From Rhodoferax sp. BLA1 (GTDB lineage: Bacteria > Pseudomonadota > Gammaproteobacteria > Burkholderiales > Burkholderiaceae_C), in assembly GCF_013416775.1 (NCBI RefSeq), contig NZ_SZVI01000012.1, forward strand, positions 310,001 through 374,000: a DNA stretch of 64,000 nt, written 5' to 3'. A program made the translations under genes and the position numbers. The notes below the pieces were generated by a model. That model worked only from the letters and a program-made list of their open reading frames with translations, was not told the origin of the DNA and searched no databases. Below are positions 54,164-62,408 of this stretch, piece by piece; position 1 is the stretch's first letter; each line of letters opens with the position of its first letter.

Positions 54164-55429
54164 TTATGCTCCTGTCTGTTGTTGCGCGATGGCGCGGGCC
54201 AGTGCCGCCACCCCACGATGGATCTCTTCGACACTGGGTGTCACAAAACTCAGGCGCAGTGTGCGCTCGTCGCCGTGATCGGCGTAAAACGGCGCGCCCG
54301 GCACAAAGGCCACGCCTTGGTCCACCGCGAGGGGCAGCAGGTCCACCGCACGTTGGCCCTGGGGCAGGCGTGCCCACAAGAACATGCCACCGGCCGGGCA
54401 GTTCCAGGTGAGGCGGCTGTCGAGCGTGGCCGCACTGGCCTGGGTGGGCACGGGGCCAAAGTGCTGCGCCAGCGCCTCCAGCATCGCATCACGCTGGGCC
54501 TTGTAGAGCGCACGGATCTTGGGCACATGGCGATCCAGAAAACCGCCTTGCATCACCTGGGCAATCATGCGCTGGTTAAAGCCCGGGCTGTGTAAATCGG
54601 CCGCCTGTTTGGCCTCCAGCAGTTTGGGGTAGACCGCTTTGGGTGCCACCAGAAAACCGAGGCGCAGCCCGGGTGCCAGCACTTTGGAGAAAGATCCCAG
54701 GTAGATGCAGCCGTCCGGGTTGCGGGCGGTCAGGGGCGCAGGGGGTGGGGTGTCAAACCACAGGTCGCCGTAGGGGTTGTCCTCGATCAGCGGCAGGTTC
54801 AGCTCGGCAGCGACTGTGCTGAGCGCAGCGCGGCGGGCCTCACTCATGGTGTTGCCGGTCGGGTTCTGGAAATTGGGCAACACATAGAGGAAACGCGCCC
54901 CGGCGGCCTTGGTCCGCAGGTCGCTGATGTCCACACCTTGCTCATCGCTGGCCACACTCACCACGTCCGGTTCCATCGGGATAAAGGCCGACACCGCCCC
55001 CAGATAGGTCGGCGACTCCACCAGAATCTTGCTGCCCGCATCCACCAGCACCTTGGCCACCAGGTCCAGCCCCTGCTGGCTGCCGGTGGTGATCAGCACC
55101 TGCGCCGGGTCCACCTCCCAGGTGTGGCCCGCTGCGGCGGCCTTGGTCCGCAGTTGTTCGGCCACCATCTGGCGCAGCGGGGCGAAACCTTCGCTGGCGG
55201 CGTATTGCAGTGCACCCGCCGCGTCGTCCTTGAGCACCTGGGCGCAGGCGGCCTCAAACTCGGCCACCGGGAAGGTTTTGCTCGACGGCAGGCCACCGGC
55301 AAAACTGATGATGCCGGGGCGCTCGGTCACTTTCAGGATCTCACGGATCACCGACGGGTTCATGCGCTCGGCGCGGCGGGCGAGTTGCCAGGGTGAGTTC
55401 AGACAATCTGGGGGCAGGGGTGCGTTCAT
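54164..55429 (-). CDS. PLP-dependent aminotransferase (LysN/2-aminoadipate type, class I/II)
   Basis: This 421-residue fold type I aminotransferase has K249 in GSFSKVLAPG for PLP, NPTGNTMS near residue 190, and a C-terminal Arg for carboxylate (ERTLRLSF). Sequence style resembles 2-aminoadipate or LysN-type transaminases, not AspC. No GntR HTH is present, in contrast to the MocR protein at 57376. It lies in a run of five minus-strand genes. Confidence 0.9.
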   Translation of the reverse strand: MNAPLPPDCLNSPWQLARRAERMNPSVIREILKVTERPGIISFAGGLPSSKTFPVAEFEAACAQVLKDDAAGALQYAASEGFAPLRQMVAEQLRTKAAAAGHTWEVDPAQVLITTGSQQGLDLVAKVLVDAGSKILVESPTYLGAVSAFIPMEPDVVSVASDEQGVDISDLRTKAAGARFLYVLPNFQNPTGNTMSEARRAALSTVAAELNLPLIEDNPYGDLWFDTPPPAPLTARNPDGCIYLGSFSKVLAPGLRLGFLVAPKAVYPKLLEAKQAADLHSPGFNQRMIAQVMQGGFLDRHVPKIRALYKAQRDAMLEALAQHFGPVPTQASAATLDSRLTWNCPAGGMFLWARLPQGQRAVDLLPLAVDQGVAFVPGAPFYADHGDERTLRLSFVTPSVEEIHRGVAALARAIAQQQTGA

Positions 55430-56337
55430 ACAGGTTCCTTTGAGGCGACGAGGGTAACAACAACAGGGGCAGGCCTGGCAAAACGCCTGCCCAGAAAAAC
55501 GGTGGTGATCACGGCCAGGGCAAAGCCCAGGGTGGCCAGTTCCAGCGGCTCACCCAACAAGGGCACGGCGGCCAGGATACTCAAAAATGGTTGTAACAGC
55601 TGGGTCTGGCTCACGCGCAGTGCGCCACCCATCGCCATGCCGCGGTACCAGGCAAAAAAACCGGCCCACATCGAAAACACACCCACGTACACCAGGCCCA
55701 GCCAGGCTGAGCTGGGCACGCTGTGGCTGGGCCAGGTCAGCAGCGCACCGGGCACGGTGAGTGGCAGCGCCATCACACAGACCCAGCAGATCACCCGCTC
55801 GGCGCCCAATGCATGCGTCACCTGCGCACCGTAAACATAGCCCACCGAGGCAGATAACACCGCACCCAGCAGCAACAGGTCGGCCCAGGCCAGGCCAAAA
55901 CCGTGGCCCTGGCTGTGGCTGCGCCACAACACAAACACCAGCACCAGGCCACTGCCCAGCGCGGCAAACAACCAAAAACCCAGCCGCGCCCGCTGGTGCA
56001 ACACCAGAGCGGCCACCGCCGCCGTGCTCAGCGGCAGCAGCGCGGTGATCACCGCCGCGTGGCCGGAGCTGACATGCAACAACGCAAACCCCAGCAGCAG
56101 CGGGTAACCGATGGCATTGCCCAACAGCGCCATCACCAGCGGCTTGCGCTGCGCCGGGGTGGGCAGGGGCGAGCGGGTGGCCAGCAAAAACACCAGGGAC
56201 AAGGCCCCTGCCAGCACCGCCCGCCCAAAGGTCACAAACCAGGGCGAGAGGTAAGGCGCCTGCGCGGTGCCGGTGGCCAGGCGCGTCATCGGCAGCGTCA
56301 CCGCAAAGATGGCAACACCCAGCACACCGAGCCACAT
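55426..56337 (-). CDS. DMT superfamily transporter (EamA type), second copy
   Basis: About ten membrane segments in two EamA repeats. ATG 56337 gives 303 residues (MWLGVLGVAIFAV); a TTG at 56367 could add ten residues. It overlaps the aminotransferase start by four bases, implying coupled translation, and its own start lies shortly downstream of the racemase. Together with the aminotransferase and racemase it may handle an amino acid. Confidence 0.88.
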   Translation of the reverse strand: MWLGVLGVAIFAVTLPMTRLATGTAQAPYLSPWFVTFGRAVLAGALSLVFLLATRSPLPTPAQRKPLVMALLGNAIGYPLLLGFALLHVSSGHAAVITALLPLSTAAVAALVLHQRARLGFWLFAALGSGLVLVFVLWRSHSQGHGFGLAWADLLLLGAVLSASVGYVYGAQVTHALGAERVICWVCVMALPLTVPGALLTWPSHSVPSSAWLGLVYVGVFSMWAGFFAWYRGMAMGGALRVSQTQLLQPFLSILAAVPLLGEPLELATLGFALAVITTVFLGRRFARPAPVVVTLVASKEPV

Positions 56338-56377
56338 GCCCAGGGTTTCGTGGTGGGTGTTTTTCAAAAGCAAACTT

Positions 56378-57070
56378 TCAAGACAGCGCCCACAACGCAG
56401 CGCTGCGGGCGTGCAGGGCGGTGGTGTCAAACAGAGGCAGGCTGAGGTGCTGTGGCTGCAGGCTCATGGCCAGTTCGGTGCAACCCAGGATGATGGCTTG
56501 TGCGCCCTGCGCTTGTAGTTGCGCGGCAATGTGCTGCAGGGTGTGTTGCGAGCCCGCTTGCACCTGGCCCAGGCACAACTCATCAAAGATGATCCGGTGC
56601 ACCTCGTTGCGCGCCTCAGGCGGCGGTGTGAGCACCGTCAGGCCAAAACGGCTCTCGAGGCGGGCGCGGTAAAAGTCCTGCTCCATCGTGAAACGGGTGC
56701 CCAGCAGCCCGACAGTGTTCAGCCCGGCTTGTTGAATGGCCTGTGCGGTTGGGTCGGCGATGTGCAACAAGGGGATGTCGACCGCAGCCTCGATGGCCGG
56801 GGCCACCTTGTGCATGGTGTTGGTGCAGAGCACCAGCGCGTCGGCCCCGGCGTGCGCCAGCTTGCGCGCCACATCTGCCAGCAAAGCGCCCGCCGCATCC
56901 CATTGACCGCTTGCCTGCAGTTGCGCAATCTCGGCAAAGTCCACGCTGTACAGGATCAGTTTGGCCGAATGCAAGCCCCCCAAGGTTTCTTTCACCGTTT
57001 GGTTGATGTGCTGGTAATAAGGCAGCGTGGACTCCCAGCTCATGCCACCGATCAGGCCCAGCGTTTTCAT
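56378..57070 (-). CDS. Aspartate/glutamate racemase family protein
   Basis: The cysteine pair C82 (LCTNTMHK) and C197 (LGCTEL) is the catalytic pair of the RacD/YgeA type of amino-acid racemases. MKTLGLIGGMSWEST is the family opening. At 230 residues it is typical. It is divergent from the MocR gene across a 305 bp region, and MocR proteins often control neighbouring amino-acid enzymes. Confidence 0.93.
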   Translation of the reverse strand: MKTLGLIGGMSWESTLPYYQHINQTVKETLGGLHSAKLILYSVDFAEIAQLQASGQWDAAGALLADVARKLAHAGADALVLCTNTMHKVAPAIEAAVDIPLLHIADPTAQAIQQAGLNTVGLLGTRFTMEQDFYRARLESRFGLTVLTPPPEARNEVHRIIFDELCLGQVQAGSQHTLQHIAAQLQAQGAQAIILGCTELAMSLQPQHLSLPLFDTTALHARSAALWALS

Positions 57071-57088
57071 GGGTGTGCTCCATTTGTC

Positions 57089-57140
57089 ATAGCTATTGGT
57101 CCTTTTGTCGTAAGGGCTGGAGGCAAATTTGGCTTGAATC
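57089..57140 (+). repeat. Dispersed palindromic repeat upstream of racemase gene
   Basis: ATAGCTATTGGTCCTTTT, GTCG, TAAGGGCTGGAGGC and AATTTGGCTTGAA form one of the most complete copies. It lies outside genes in the racemase-mocR control region. Confidence 0.8.
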
Positions 57141-57241
57141 CTGCTGATCCGTGCAGCATCGTGCCGTCACAGCGCGGCGCTTGGGGTGGTGATCAGCGGG
57201 GGGAGAAAAGCCCATCATGGCCACAAATGTAGTGCCAAAAA

Positions 57242-57298
57242 CAATACAGCTGCAGTACACTTAAAAAGACATTTCAGACTACTGTATTGTCTGTATTG
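57242..57298. promoter_or_regulatory. Direct and inverted CTGTATTG boxes, candidate MocR operator
   Basis: CTGTATTG occurs twice as a direct repeat (57282-57289 and 57291-57298, nine-base period), and its reverse complement CAATACAG is at 57242-57249. This lies in the divergent region between the racemase gene and the MocR-type gene. Paired direct repeats upstream of divergent genes are a known arrangement for GabR/PdxR-type regulators; binding here is inferred. Confidence 0.55.
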
Positions 57299-57375
57299 GC
57301 AACACAGCTGCCGCCACCGTGTGGTGGCAAGCCAGCTGGGTTGAAGTGTTGGCAACCTTGGAGGGAGTACACACG

Positions 57376-58824
57376 ATGTTGGTCAGAACCCGGTCACAGT
57401 CCTTGTCCGCACAACTCGCGGCGCGCCTGGCAGAGCGCATCAACAGCGGTCTGCTGGCTGCGGGTAGCCGCCTGCCTTCGGTGCGTTTGTGTGCGCAGCA
57501 GCAGGACGTGAGCCCGAGCACGGTGGTGGCGGCCTACGACCAGTTGCTGGCGCAGGGCCTGGTGGAGGCCCACAAAAACCGCGGCTTTTTTGTCAGAAAT
57601 CGCACGCTGGCCCTTGTAGATAAAGGGCAGGTTGCTACAAAAAATGTGGATCTGATGCCGCCCGGTGCCAGCTCGGTTGGCAGCGTTTTTGCGGCGCAGC
57701 ATGTGCCGGTCAACGCCACCGCACTGATCCGTGGCATGTTCCAGCGTGGCAGCGACAAACCCCAGCCCGGCCTGGGCGCCTTCCCGCCGGACTGGCTGGA
57801 GACCGGTTTTTTGCCCGCCGCCATCCGCCGTGTCAGCAGTGGTGCGCAGCTGCGCGCCTTGTCGCTGCAGTATGGTGAACCCGCCGGAGACTCGGGGCTG
57901 CGCCAGGCGCTCTCGGCCCGGCTGGCGGCGCTGGCGATTCCGGCCACCGCGCAGCAGATCATCACCACCGTGGGGGCCACCCACGCGCTCGACATCGTCA
58001 GCCGCACCCTGCTGCGCACCGGTGACTGTGTGATGGTGGAGGAGCCCGGCTGGGCCATCGAGTTTGCCCGGCTCGACGCCCTGGGCATGCGCATCCTGCC
58101 GGTGCCACGCGGGCCGGACGGGCCGGACCTGGCGGTGATGGCGCGGTACTGTGAGTTGCACCAACCCAAGCTCTTTGTCAGCGTCAGTGTCTTGCACAAC
58201 CCGACCGGTTTTTGCCTGAGCCCGGGCAGTGCGCACCGCTTGTTGCAGTTGGCCAGCGCGCACAACTTTGTGATTGTGGAGGACGACACCTACAGCCACC
58301 TGGCGCCCGAACACGCCACCCGGCTGAGTGCGCTGGACGGTCTGCAGCGCACCATCTACGTCAGTGGTTTCTCCAAAATCCTGGCGCCCGGCTGGCGCAT
58401 CGGTTTTCTCGCCGCACCCACCCATCTGTACGAACAACTGCTCGACACCAAGCTGCTGGCCACCCTGACCACCCCGGCGCTGCTCGAGAAAGCGCTGGCC
58501 TGGTGCATCGAACAGGGCCAGCTGCGCCGCCATGCCCAGCAGGTGCGCACCCGGCTGGCCCAGGCGCGGGGGCGCAGTGCGACGCTGGCGCTGGCGGCGG
58601 GGTGCCACTTTGTCGCGCCACCGGCGGGCCTGTTTGGCTGGGTCGACACCGGGGTCGACACCGACGCGCTGGCACAACGCATGCTGGACCTGGGTTACCT
58701 GCTGGCGCCGGGCTCGCTGTTTCATGCCAATCGGGCGCCCGGCACGCTGATGCGCATCAACTTCTGCACCACACAGGACGCGGTGTTCTGGCAGGTGTTT
58801 CAGGAGATGCGCGCCAGCTTGTGA
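57376..58824 (+). CDS. MocR-type transcriptional regulator (GntR HTH plus aminotransferase domain)
   Basis: An N-terminal winged helix of the GntR type (about residues 1-75, with SLSAQLAARLAERINSG and LPSVRLCAQQQDVSPSTV) precedes an aminotransferase-like domain with PLP lysine K334 (SGFSKILAPG). The length of 482 residues is typical. ATG 57376 has GGAGGGAG upstream; the frame is open to 57319. The region about residues 77-90 is encoded by a copy of the dispersed repeat, between the HTH and the effector domain. Such regulators respond to PLP or amino acids and often control neighbouring divergent genes, here the racemase and its cluster. Confidence 0.94.
   Translation: MLVRTRSQSLSAQLAARLAERINSGLLAAGSRLPSVRLCAQQQDVSPSTVVAAYDQLLAQGLVEAHKNRGFFVRNRTLALVDKGQVATKNVDLMPPGASSVGSVFAAQHVPVNATALIRGMFQRGSDKPQPGLGAFPPDWLETGFLPAAIRRVSSGAQLRALSLQYGEPAGDSGLRQALSARLAALAIPATAQQIITTVGATHALDIVSRTLLRTGDCVMVEEPGWAIEFARLDALGMRILPVPRGPDGPDLAVMARYCELHQPKLFVSVSVLHNPTGFCLSPGSAHRLLQLASAHNFVIVEDDTYSHLAPEHATRLSALDGLQRTIYVSGFSKILAPGWRIGFLAAPTHLYEQLLDTKLLATLTTPALLEKALAWCIEQGQLRRHAQQVRTRLAQARGRSATLALAAGCHFVAPPAGLFGWVDTGVDTDALAQRMLDLGYLLAPGSLFHANRAPGTLMRINFCTTQDAVFWQVFQEMRASL
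57607..57647 (-). repeat. Dispersed palindromic repeat, copy in mocR-type gene
   Basis: The minus strand reads TTTTTTGTAGCAACCTGCCC, TTATCTACA then AAGGGCC, a full core copy. It is in frame at the HTH-linker junction of the regulator. Confidence 0.7.
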
Positions 58825-58884
58825 GCAGGAAAGCTTGATCTGCAGCAACAGCAACAAGGGTAAGCCCGCATTGTTTGGGTGTTT

Positions 58885-58907
58885 TATTAATTAACAATTA
58901 ATTAATT
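58885..58907. promoter_or_regulatory. AT-rich palindrome upstream of sugar ABC operon
   Basis: TTAATTAA occurs at 58887-58894 and again at 58898-58905, about 50 bases before the first transporter gene, in otherwise GC-rich DNA. It may be a promoter UP-like element or regulator site. Confidence 0.4.
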
Positions 58908-58952
58908 CGGGTGGCGCTGTGCGTCTGCCTGGATCGATTTTCAGGAGTGGAC

Positions 58953-60203
58953 ATGGTCAAACGAATCCCGACAGCGCTTGCCGTGTTGTGCCTGCTGGCT
59001 GGTAGATGCGTGCTGGCGGGTGAGGTGGAGGTGCTGCACTGGTGGACCTCGGGCGGCGAGGCCCGGTCCATGGCCGAGTTGAAGAGGACCATGCAGGCCC
59101 AGGGCCACAGCTGGAAAGACTTTGCGGTGGCCGGGGGCGGTGGTGACAACGCCATGACCGTGCTCAAAAGCCGCGTGATCGCGGGCAACCCGCCCGCAGC
59201 CGCCCAGATCAAGGGTCCGGCGATCCAGGAGTGGGCGAACGAGGGCGTGCTGGCCAACCTGGATGCCACCGCCAAAGCCGAAAAGTGGGACAGCCTGCTG
59301 CCACCGGTGGTGGCCAACGGCATGAAATACCGGGGCAGTTATGTGGCCGCACCGGTCAATGTGCACCGCGTCAACTGGATCTGGGCCAACACGGCGGTGC
59401 TCAAAAAGGCCGGTGTGGCAGGCATGCCCAAGACCTGGGACGAGTTTTTTGCCGCCGCAGACAAGGTCAGAAAAGCCGGTTTGATCCCGTTGGCGCATGG
59501 CGGGCAGAACTGGCAGGACCTCACCGTCTTCGAGTCGGTGCTGCTGGGGGTGGGTGGGCCTAAGTTTTACCAGGACGCGCTGGTCAAGCTCGACCCTGCC
59601 GCCCTGAACAGCCCGACCATGGCCAAGTCGCTGGAAACCTTTCGCAGGCTCAAGGCCTACACCGACCCGGCCGCCCCGGGGCGCGACTGGAACCTGGCCA
59701 CCGCACTGCTGATCCAGAACAAGGCCGCCTTCCAGATCATGGGGGACTGGGCCAAGGGAGAGTTCAGCGCCGCAGGCAAGTTGCCCGGCAAGGACTACCT
59801 GTGTGCCGCCGCGCCGGGCAGCACCAATGCCTACACCTTCAATCTGGACTCGTTTGTCATGTTCAAGCTCAAAAGCGCCGGGGCGCAACAAGCCCAGGCC
59901 GATCTGGCGGCCGCCCTCATGGGCACCACCTTCCAGCAGACGTTTAACCTGAGCAAGGGCTCGATTCCGGTGCGCCTGGGCATGGACATGAGCAAGTTTG
60001 ACGACTGCGCCAAGCTGTCTGCCAGAGACTTTGCCACCTCTGGCAGGGCGGGCTCCCTGGTGCCATCCATTTCCCACGGCATGGCGGTCAAACCCGCCAT
60101 CGAGGGCGCGATCAAAGACGCGGTGAGCCAGTTCTGGAACAACGACAAGATCAGCGTGGCCGAGGGTGTCAAAAGCATCGCCAAGGCGGCGGCGACGCAG
60201 TGA
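58953..60203 (+). CDS. gtsA: Sugar ABC transporter periplasmic binding protein (GtsA-like)
   Basis: A signal peptide of about 23 residues ends in CVLAG. The mature protein opens with EVEVLHWWTSGGEA and has FAVAGGGGDNAMTVLKSRV, KGPAIQEWANEG, typical of GtsA-like glucose/mannose-binding proteins in Pseudomonas. Length 416 residues. ATG 58953 has CAGGAG upstream; the frame is open to 58911. It heads a four-gene operon, gtsA-B-C-D. Substrate glucose or mannose is inferred from family. Confidence 0.92.
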   Translation: MVKRIPTALAVLCLLAGRCVLAGEVEVLHWWTSGGEARSMAELKRTMQAQGHSWKDFAVAGGGGDNAMTVLKSRVIAGNPPAAAQIKGPAIQEWANEGVLANLDATAKAEKWDSLLPPVVANGMKYRGSYVAAPVNVHRVNWIWANTAVLKKAGVAGMPKTWDEFFAAADKVRKAGLIPLAHGGQNWQDLTVFESVLLGVGGPKFYQDALVKLDPAALNSPTMAKSLETFRRLKAYTDPAAPGRDWNLATALLIQNKAAFQIMGDWAKGEFSAAGKLPGKDYLCAAAPGSTNAYTFNLDSFVMFKLKSAGAQQAQADLAAALMGTTFQQTFNLSKGSIPVRLGMDMSKFDDCAKLSARDFATSGRAGSLVPSISHGMAVKPAIEGAIKDAVSQFWNNDKISVAEGVKSIAKAAATQ

Positions 60204-60282
60204 ATCGAGCACACATGTTGAGACAACGGTTTTTGCGGCGTTTGCTCCCGGCGATGGTTGGTGGCGTTGGTGGTGATCGCCC

Positions 60283-60374
60283 GCTGCAGGGCTGGGGTAT
60301 GTGTCACCGCTCATGTCCCCCGCCCTGCGGGCTCCTCCTTGACTTCGCTATGACACGCACCCCATCCCTGCAGC
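60283..60374 (+). repeat. Long-stem repeat element, copy 1
   Basis: Arms of 24 bases at 60283-60306 and 60351-60374 are inverted with three mismatches. The 44-base centre contains a small hairpin GCCC-TGC-GGGC. It is homologous to copy 2 in reverse orientation. Confidence 0.8.
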
Positions 60375-60422
60375 TGACAGCGTGGTGTGCAAGTCTGGCA
60401 ACTCCAGCGTATCGGACCGAGT

Positions 60423-60500
60423 GGGTTGGGTGTTCTGCGAAGCGAGGTAAAGGGGGAGGCCGAAGGCCGGAGGACACGAGCGCAGCAGAGCACCCAGCCC
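60423..60500 (-). repeat. Long-stem repeat element, copy 2, opposite orientation
   Basis: Arms of 16 bases at 60423-60438 and 60485-60500 are inverted with two mismatches. Read on the minus strand, the centre aligns with copy 1 (GTGTCCTCCGGCC versus ATGTCCCCCGCCC), and its inner hairpin is GGCC-TTC-GGCC, with both strands of the stem changed together. Confidence 0.8.
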
Positions 60501-60561
60501 GCGCGGTCTTGTGCAGACGCAGCGCGAACAGGCCCTCCAGGCTCGGCACAGTGTGCTGCCT

Positions 60562-61431
60562 ATGAAGTCCCTTGAAAACCTATTGCCCAAACTGGTGGTT
60601 GCGCCAGGCTTTGTGCTGGGGTTTGCCTTCATCTACGGGCTGATGATCTGGAACGGTGTGCTGTCGGTCACCAACTCACGCATGTTGCCCAACTACGATG
60701 AGTTTGTTGGGCTGGAACAGTATGTGCGCCTGTGGGACATGGAACGCTGGCACGTTGCGCTCCAAAACCTGGTTCTTTTCAGCCTGCTGTATGTGGGCGG
60801 CTCGATGCTGCTGGGCCTGCTGCTGGCGGTGTTTCTGGACCAGAAGATCAGGGGTGAAGGCGTGTTACGCACCATCTACCTGTACCCCATGGCGCTGTCC
60901 TTCATCGTCACCGGCACCGCCTGGAAATGGATTCTGAACCCCAGCCTGGGCCTGGAGAAACTTTTGCACGACCTGGGCTGGACATCGTTCGGTTTTGACT
61001 GGCTGGTGCAGAGCGACACCGCCATTTACTGCGTGGTGATCGCCGGCATCTGGCAGTCCACCGGTTTTGCCATGGCCCTGTTCCTGGCGGGCCTGCGGGG
61101 TATTGATGACAACATCATCAAGGCCGCGCAGATCGACGGCGCCAGCTTGCCGCGCATTTACTGGCGCATCATCCTGCCGATGTTGCGCCCGGTGGTGTTC
61201 TCGACCATTCTGGTCTTGTCCCATCTGGCGATCAAGGCGTTTGACCTGGTGATGGCGCTCACCGCGGGCGGGCCGGGTTATGCGTCGGACCTGCCCGCCA
61301 CCTTCATGTACACCATGAGTTTCACGCGTGGCCAGATTGGCCTGGGGGCAGCCAGCGCCACCATGATGCTGGCCACTGTGGCGGCTATCGTGGTGCCTTA
61401 CCTTTACAGCGAGCTGCGCGAAAAAAGATGA
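60562..61431 (+). CDS. gtsB: Sugar ABC transporter permease (GtsB-like)
   Basis: This 289-residue MalF-type permease has about six membrane segments. The EAA loop that contacts the ATPase is visible as IIKAAQIDGASLPRIYWRII. ATG 60562 gives MKSLENLLPKLVVAPGF; the frame is open to 60511. It pairs with GtsC. Confidence 0.94.
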   Translation: MKSLENLLPKLVVAPGFVLGFAFIYGLMIWNGVLSVTNSRMLPNYDEFVGLEQYVRLWDMERWHVALQNLVLFSLLYVGGSMLLGLLLAVFLDQKIRGEGVLRTIYLYPMALSFIVTGTAWKWILNPSLGLEKLLHDLGWTSFGFDWLVQSDTAIYCVVIAGIWQSTGFAMALFLAGLRGIDDNIIKAAQIDGASLPRIYWRIILPMLRPVVFSTILVLSHLAIKAFDLVMALTAGGPGYASDLPATFMYTMSFTRGQIGLGAASATMMLATVAAIVVPYLYSELREKR

Positions 61432-61448
61432 GCCCCCTGAGCCGCTTC

Positions 61449-61475
61449 GCGTCTTCCCCCCTGACGGGGGGACGC
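61449..61475 (+). repeat. GC-rich hairpin between gtsB and gtsC
   Basis: CCCCCC (61456-61461), loop TGAC and GGGGGG (61466-61471) form a strong stem, extended by GCGT/ACGC with a bulge. It is of the same general design as the GCCCCC/GGGGGC hairpin in murD. Confidence 0.7.
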
Positions 61476-61543
61476 ACCCTATGGCCAGGCGTAGCCAGTT
61501 CCATGGGTGCTCCCACACATACCCCATGCTCGGGCAAAGACGC

Positions 61544-62404
61544 ATGAATGCCAAATTGTTGCTGTTGTCGCGTCTGCTGGTGTACGGCGTGTTGCTGCTG
61601 GCGGCGCTGTTTTTTCTGGCGCCTTTGTATGTGATGTTGGTCACCAGCTTCAAAGATGCCGAGCAAATCCGTTCCGGCAACCTGGTGAGTTTGCCGAAAG
61701 GGCTGAACCTGGATGCTTGGCGGTTGGCCTGGTCCAGCGCCTGCACCGGGGTCGACTGCCGGGGTCTGCAACCCTATTTTTTGAACTCGGTGACGATGGT
61801 GGTGCCTGCGGTGCTGATCTCCACCGCCTGGGGCGCGGTCAACGGGTATGTGCTGAGTCTGTGGCGTTTCAGGGGCTCGGAGTTCTTGTTTGGCTTGCTG
61901 CTGTTTGGTGTGTTCATGCCGTTCCAGGTGGTGCTGTTGCCGATGAGCCAGGTGCTGGGGGATCTGGGCCTGTCGAGCTCGGTGTTCGGGCTGGTGCTGG
62001 TGCACAGCCTGGCGGGCATGGCGGGCACCACGCTGTTTTTCCGCAACTACTACAGCGCCATCCCGCGCGAGCTGGTCAACGCCGCACGTCTGGACGGTGC
62101 GGGTTTCTGGCGCATCTTCTGGCGCATCGTGTTGCCGATGTCCACACCGATTTTGATGGTGACGCTGATCTGGCAGTTCACCAACATCTGGAACGATTTC
62201 CTGTTTGGGGTGGCCTTCAGCGGTGCCGACAGCCAGCCGATCACGGTGGGCCTCAACAACCTGGCCAACACCAGCAGCAGCGTCAAGAACTACAACGTGG
62301 ACATGGCCGCCGCCATCATTGCCGGCCTGCCCACCATGCTGGTCTATGTGCTGGCTGGCCAGTATTTCGTCAAAGGCTTGACTGCTGGTGCCGTCAAAGG
62401 ATAA
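61544..62404 (+). CDS. gtsC: Sugar ABC transporter permease (GtsC-like)
   Basis: This 286-residue MalG-type permease has six membrane segments and the EAA motif LVNAARLDGAGFWRIFWRI. ATG 61544 gives MNAKLLLLSRLL; the frame is open to 61481. It lies 112 bases after gtsB with a GC-rich hairpin in between, and four bases before gtsD. Confidence 0.94.
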   Translation: MNAKLLLLSRLLVYGVLLLAALFFLAPLYVMLVTSFKDAEQIRSGNLVSLPKGLNLDAWRLAWSSACTGVDCRGLQPYFLNSVTMVVPAVLISTAWGAVNGYVLSLWRFRGSEFLFGLLLFGVFMPFQVVLLPMSQVLGDLGLSSSVFGLVLVHSLAGMAGTTLFFRNYYSAIPRELVNAARLDGAGFWRIFWRIVLPMSTPILMVTLIWQFTNIWNDFLFGVAFSGADSQPITVGLNNLANTSSSVKNYNVDMAAAIIAGLPTMLVYVLAGQYFVKGLTAGAVKG

Positions 62405-62408
62405 GAAC

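Larger units (their letters stand above)
60204..60561. other. 358-base noncoding gap inside the transporter operon
   Basis: No convincing gene is present between the gtsA stop and gtsB start. Most of the gap is occupied by the two long-stem elements listed next. gtsB has no strong ribosome-binding site after it. Confidence 0.7.

Noticed and set aside
60283-60500. CRISPR array
   Set aside because: The repeats are two inverted elements of different arm length, not regularly spaced direct repeats, and no cas genes are present.
60200-60565. 121-codon frame in the gtsA-gtsB gap
   Set aside because: It runs through two inverted-repeat elements, is Arg/Cys/Pro-rich and has no similarity; structure explains the segment better.
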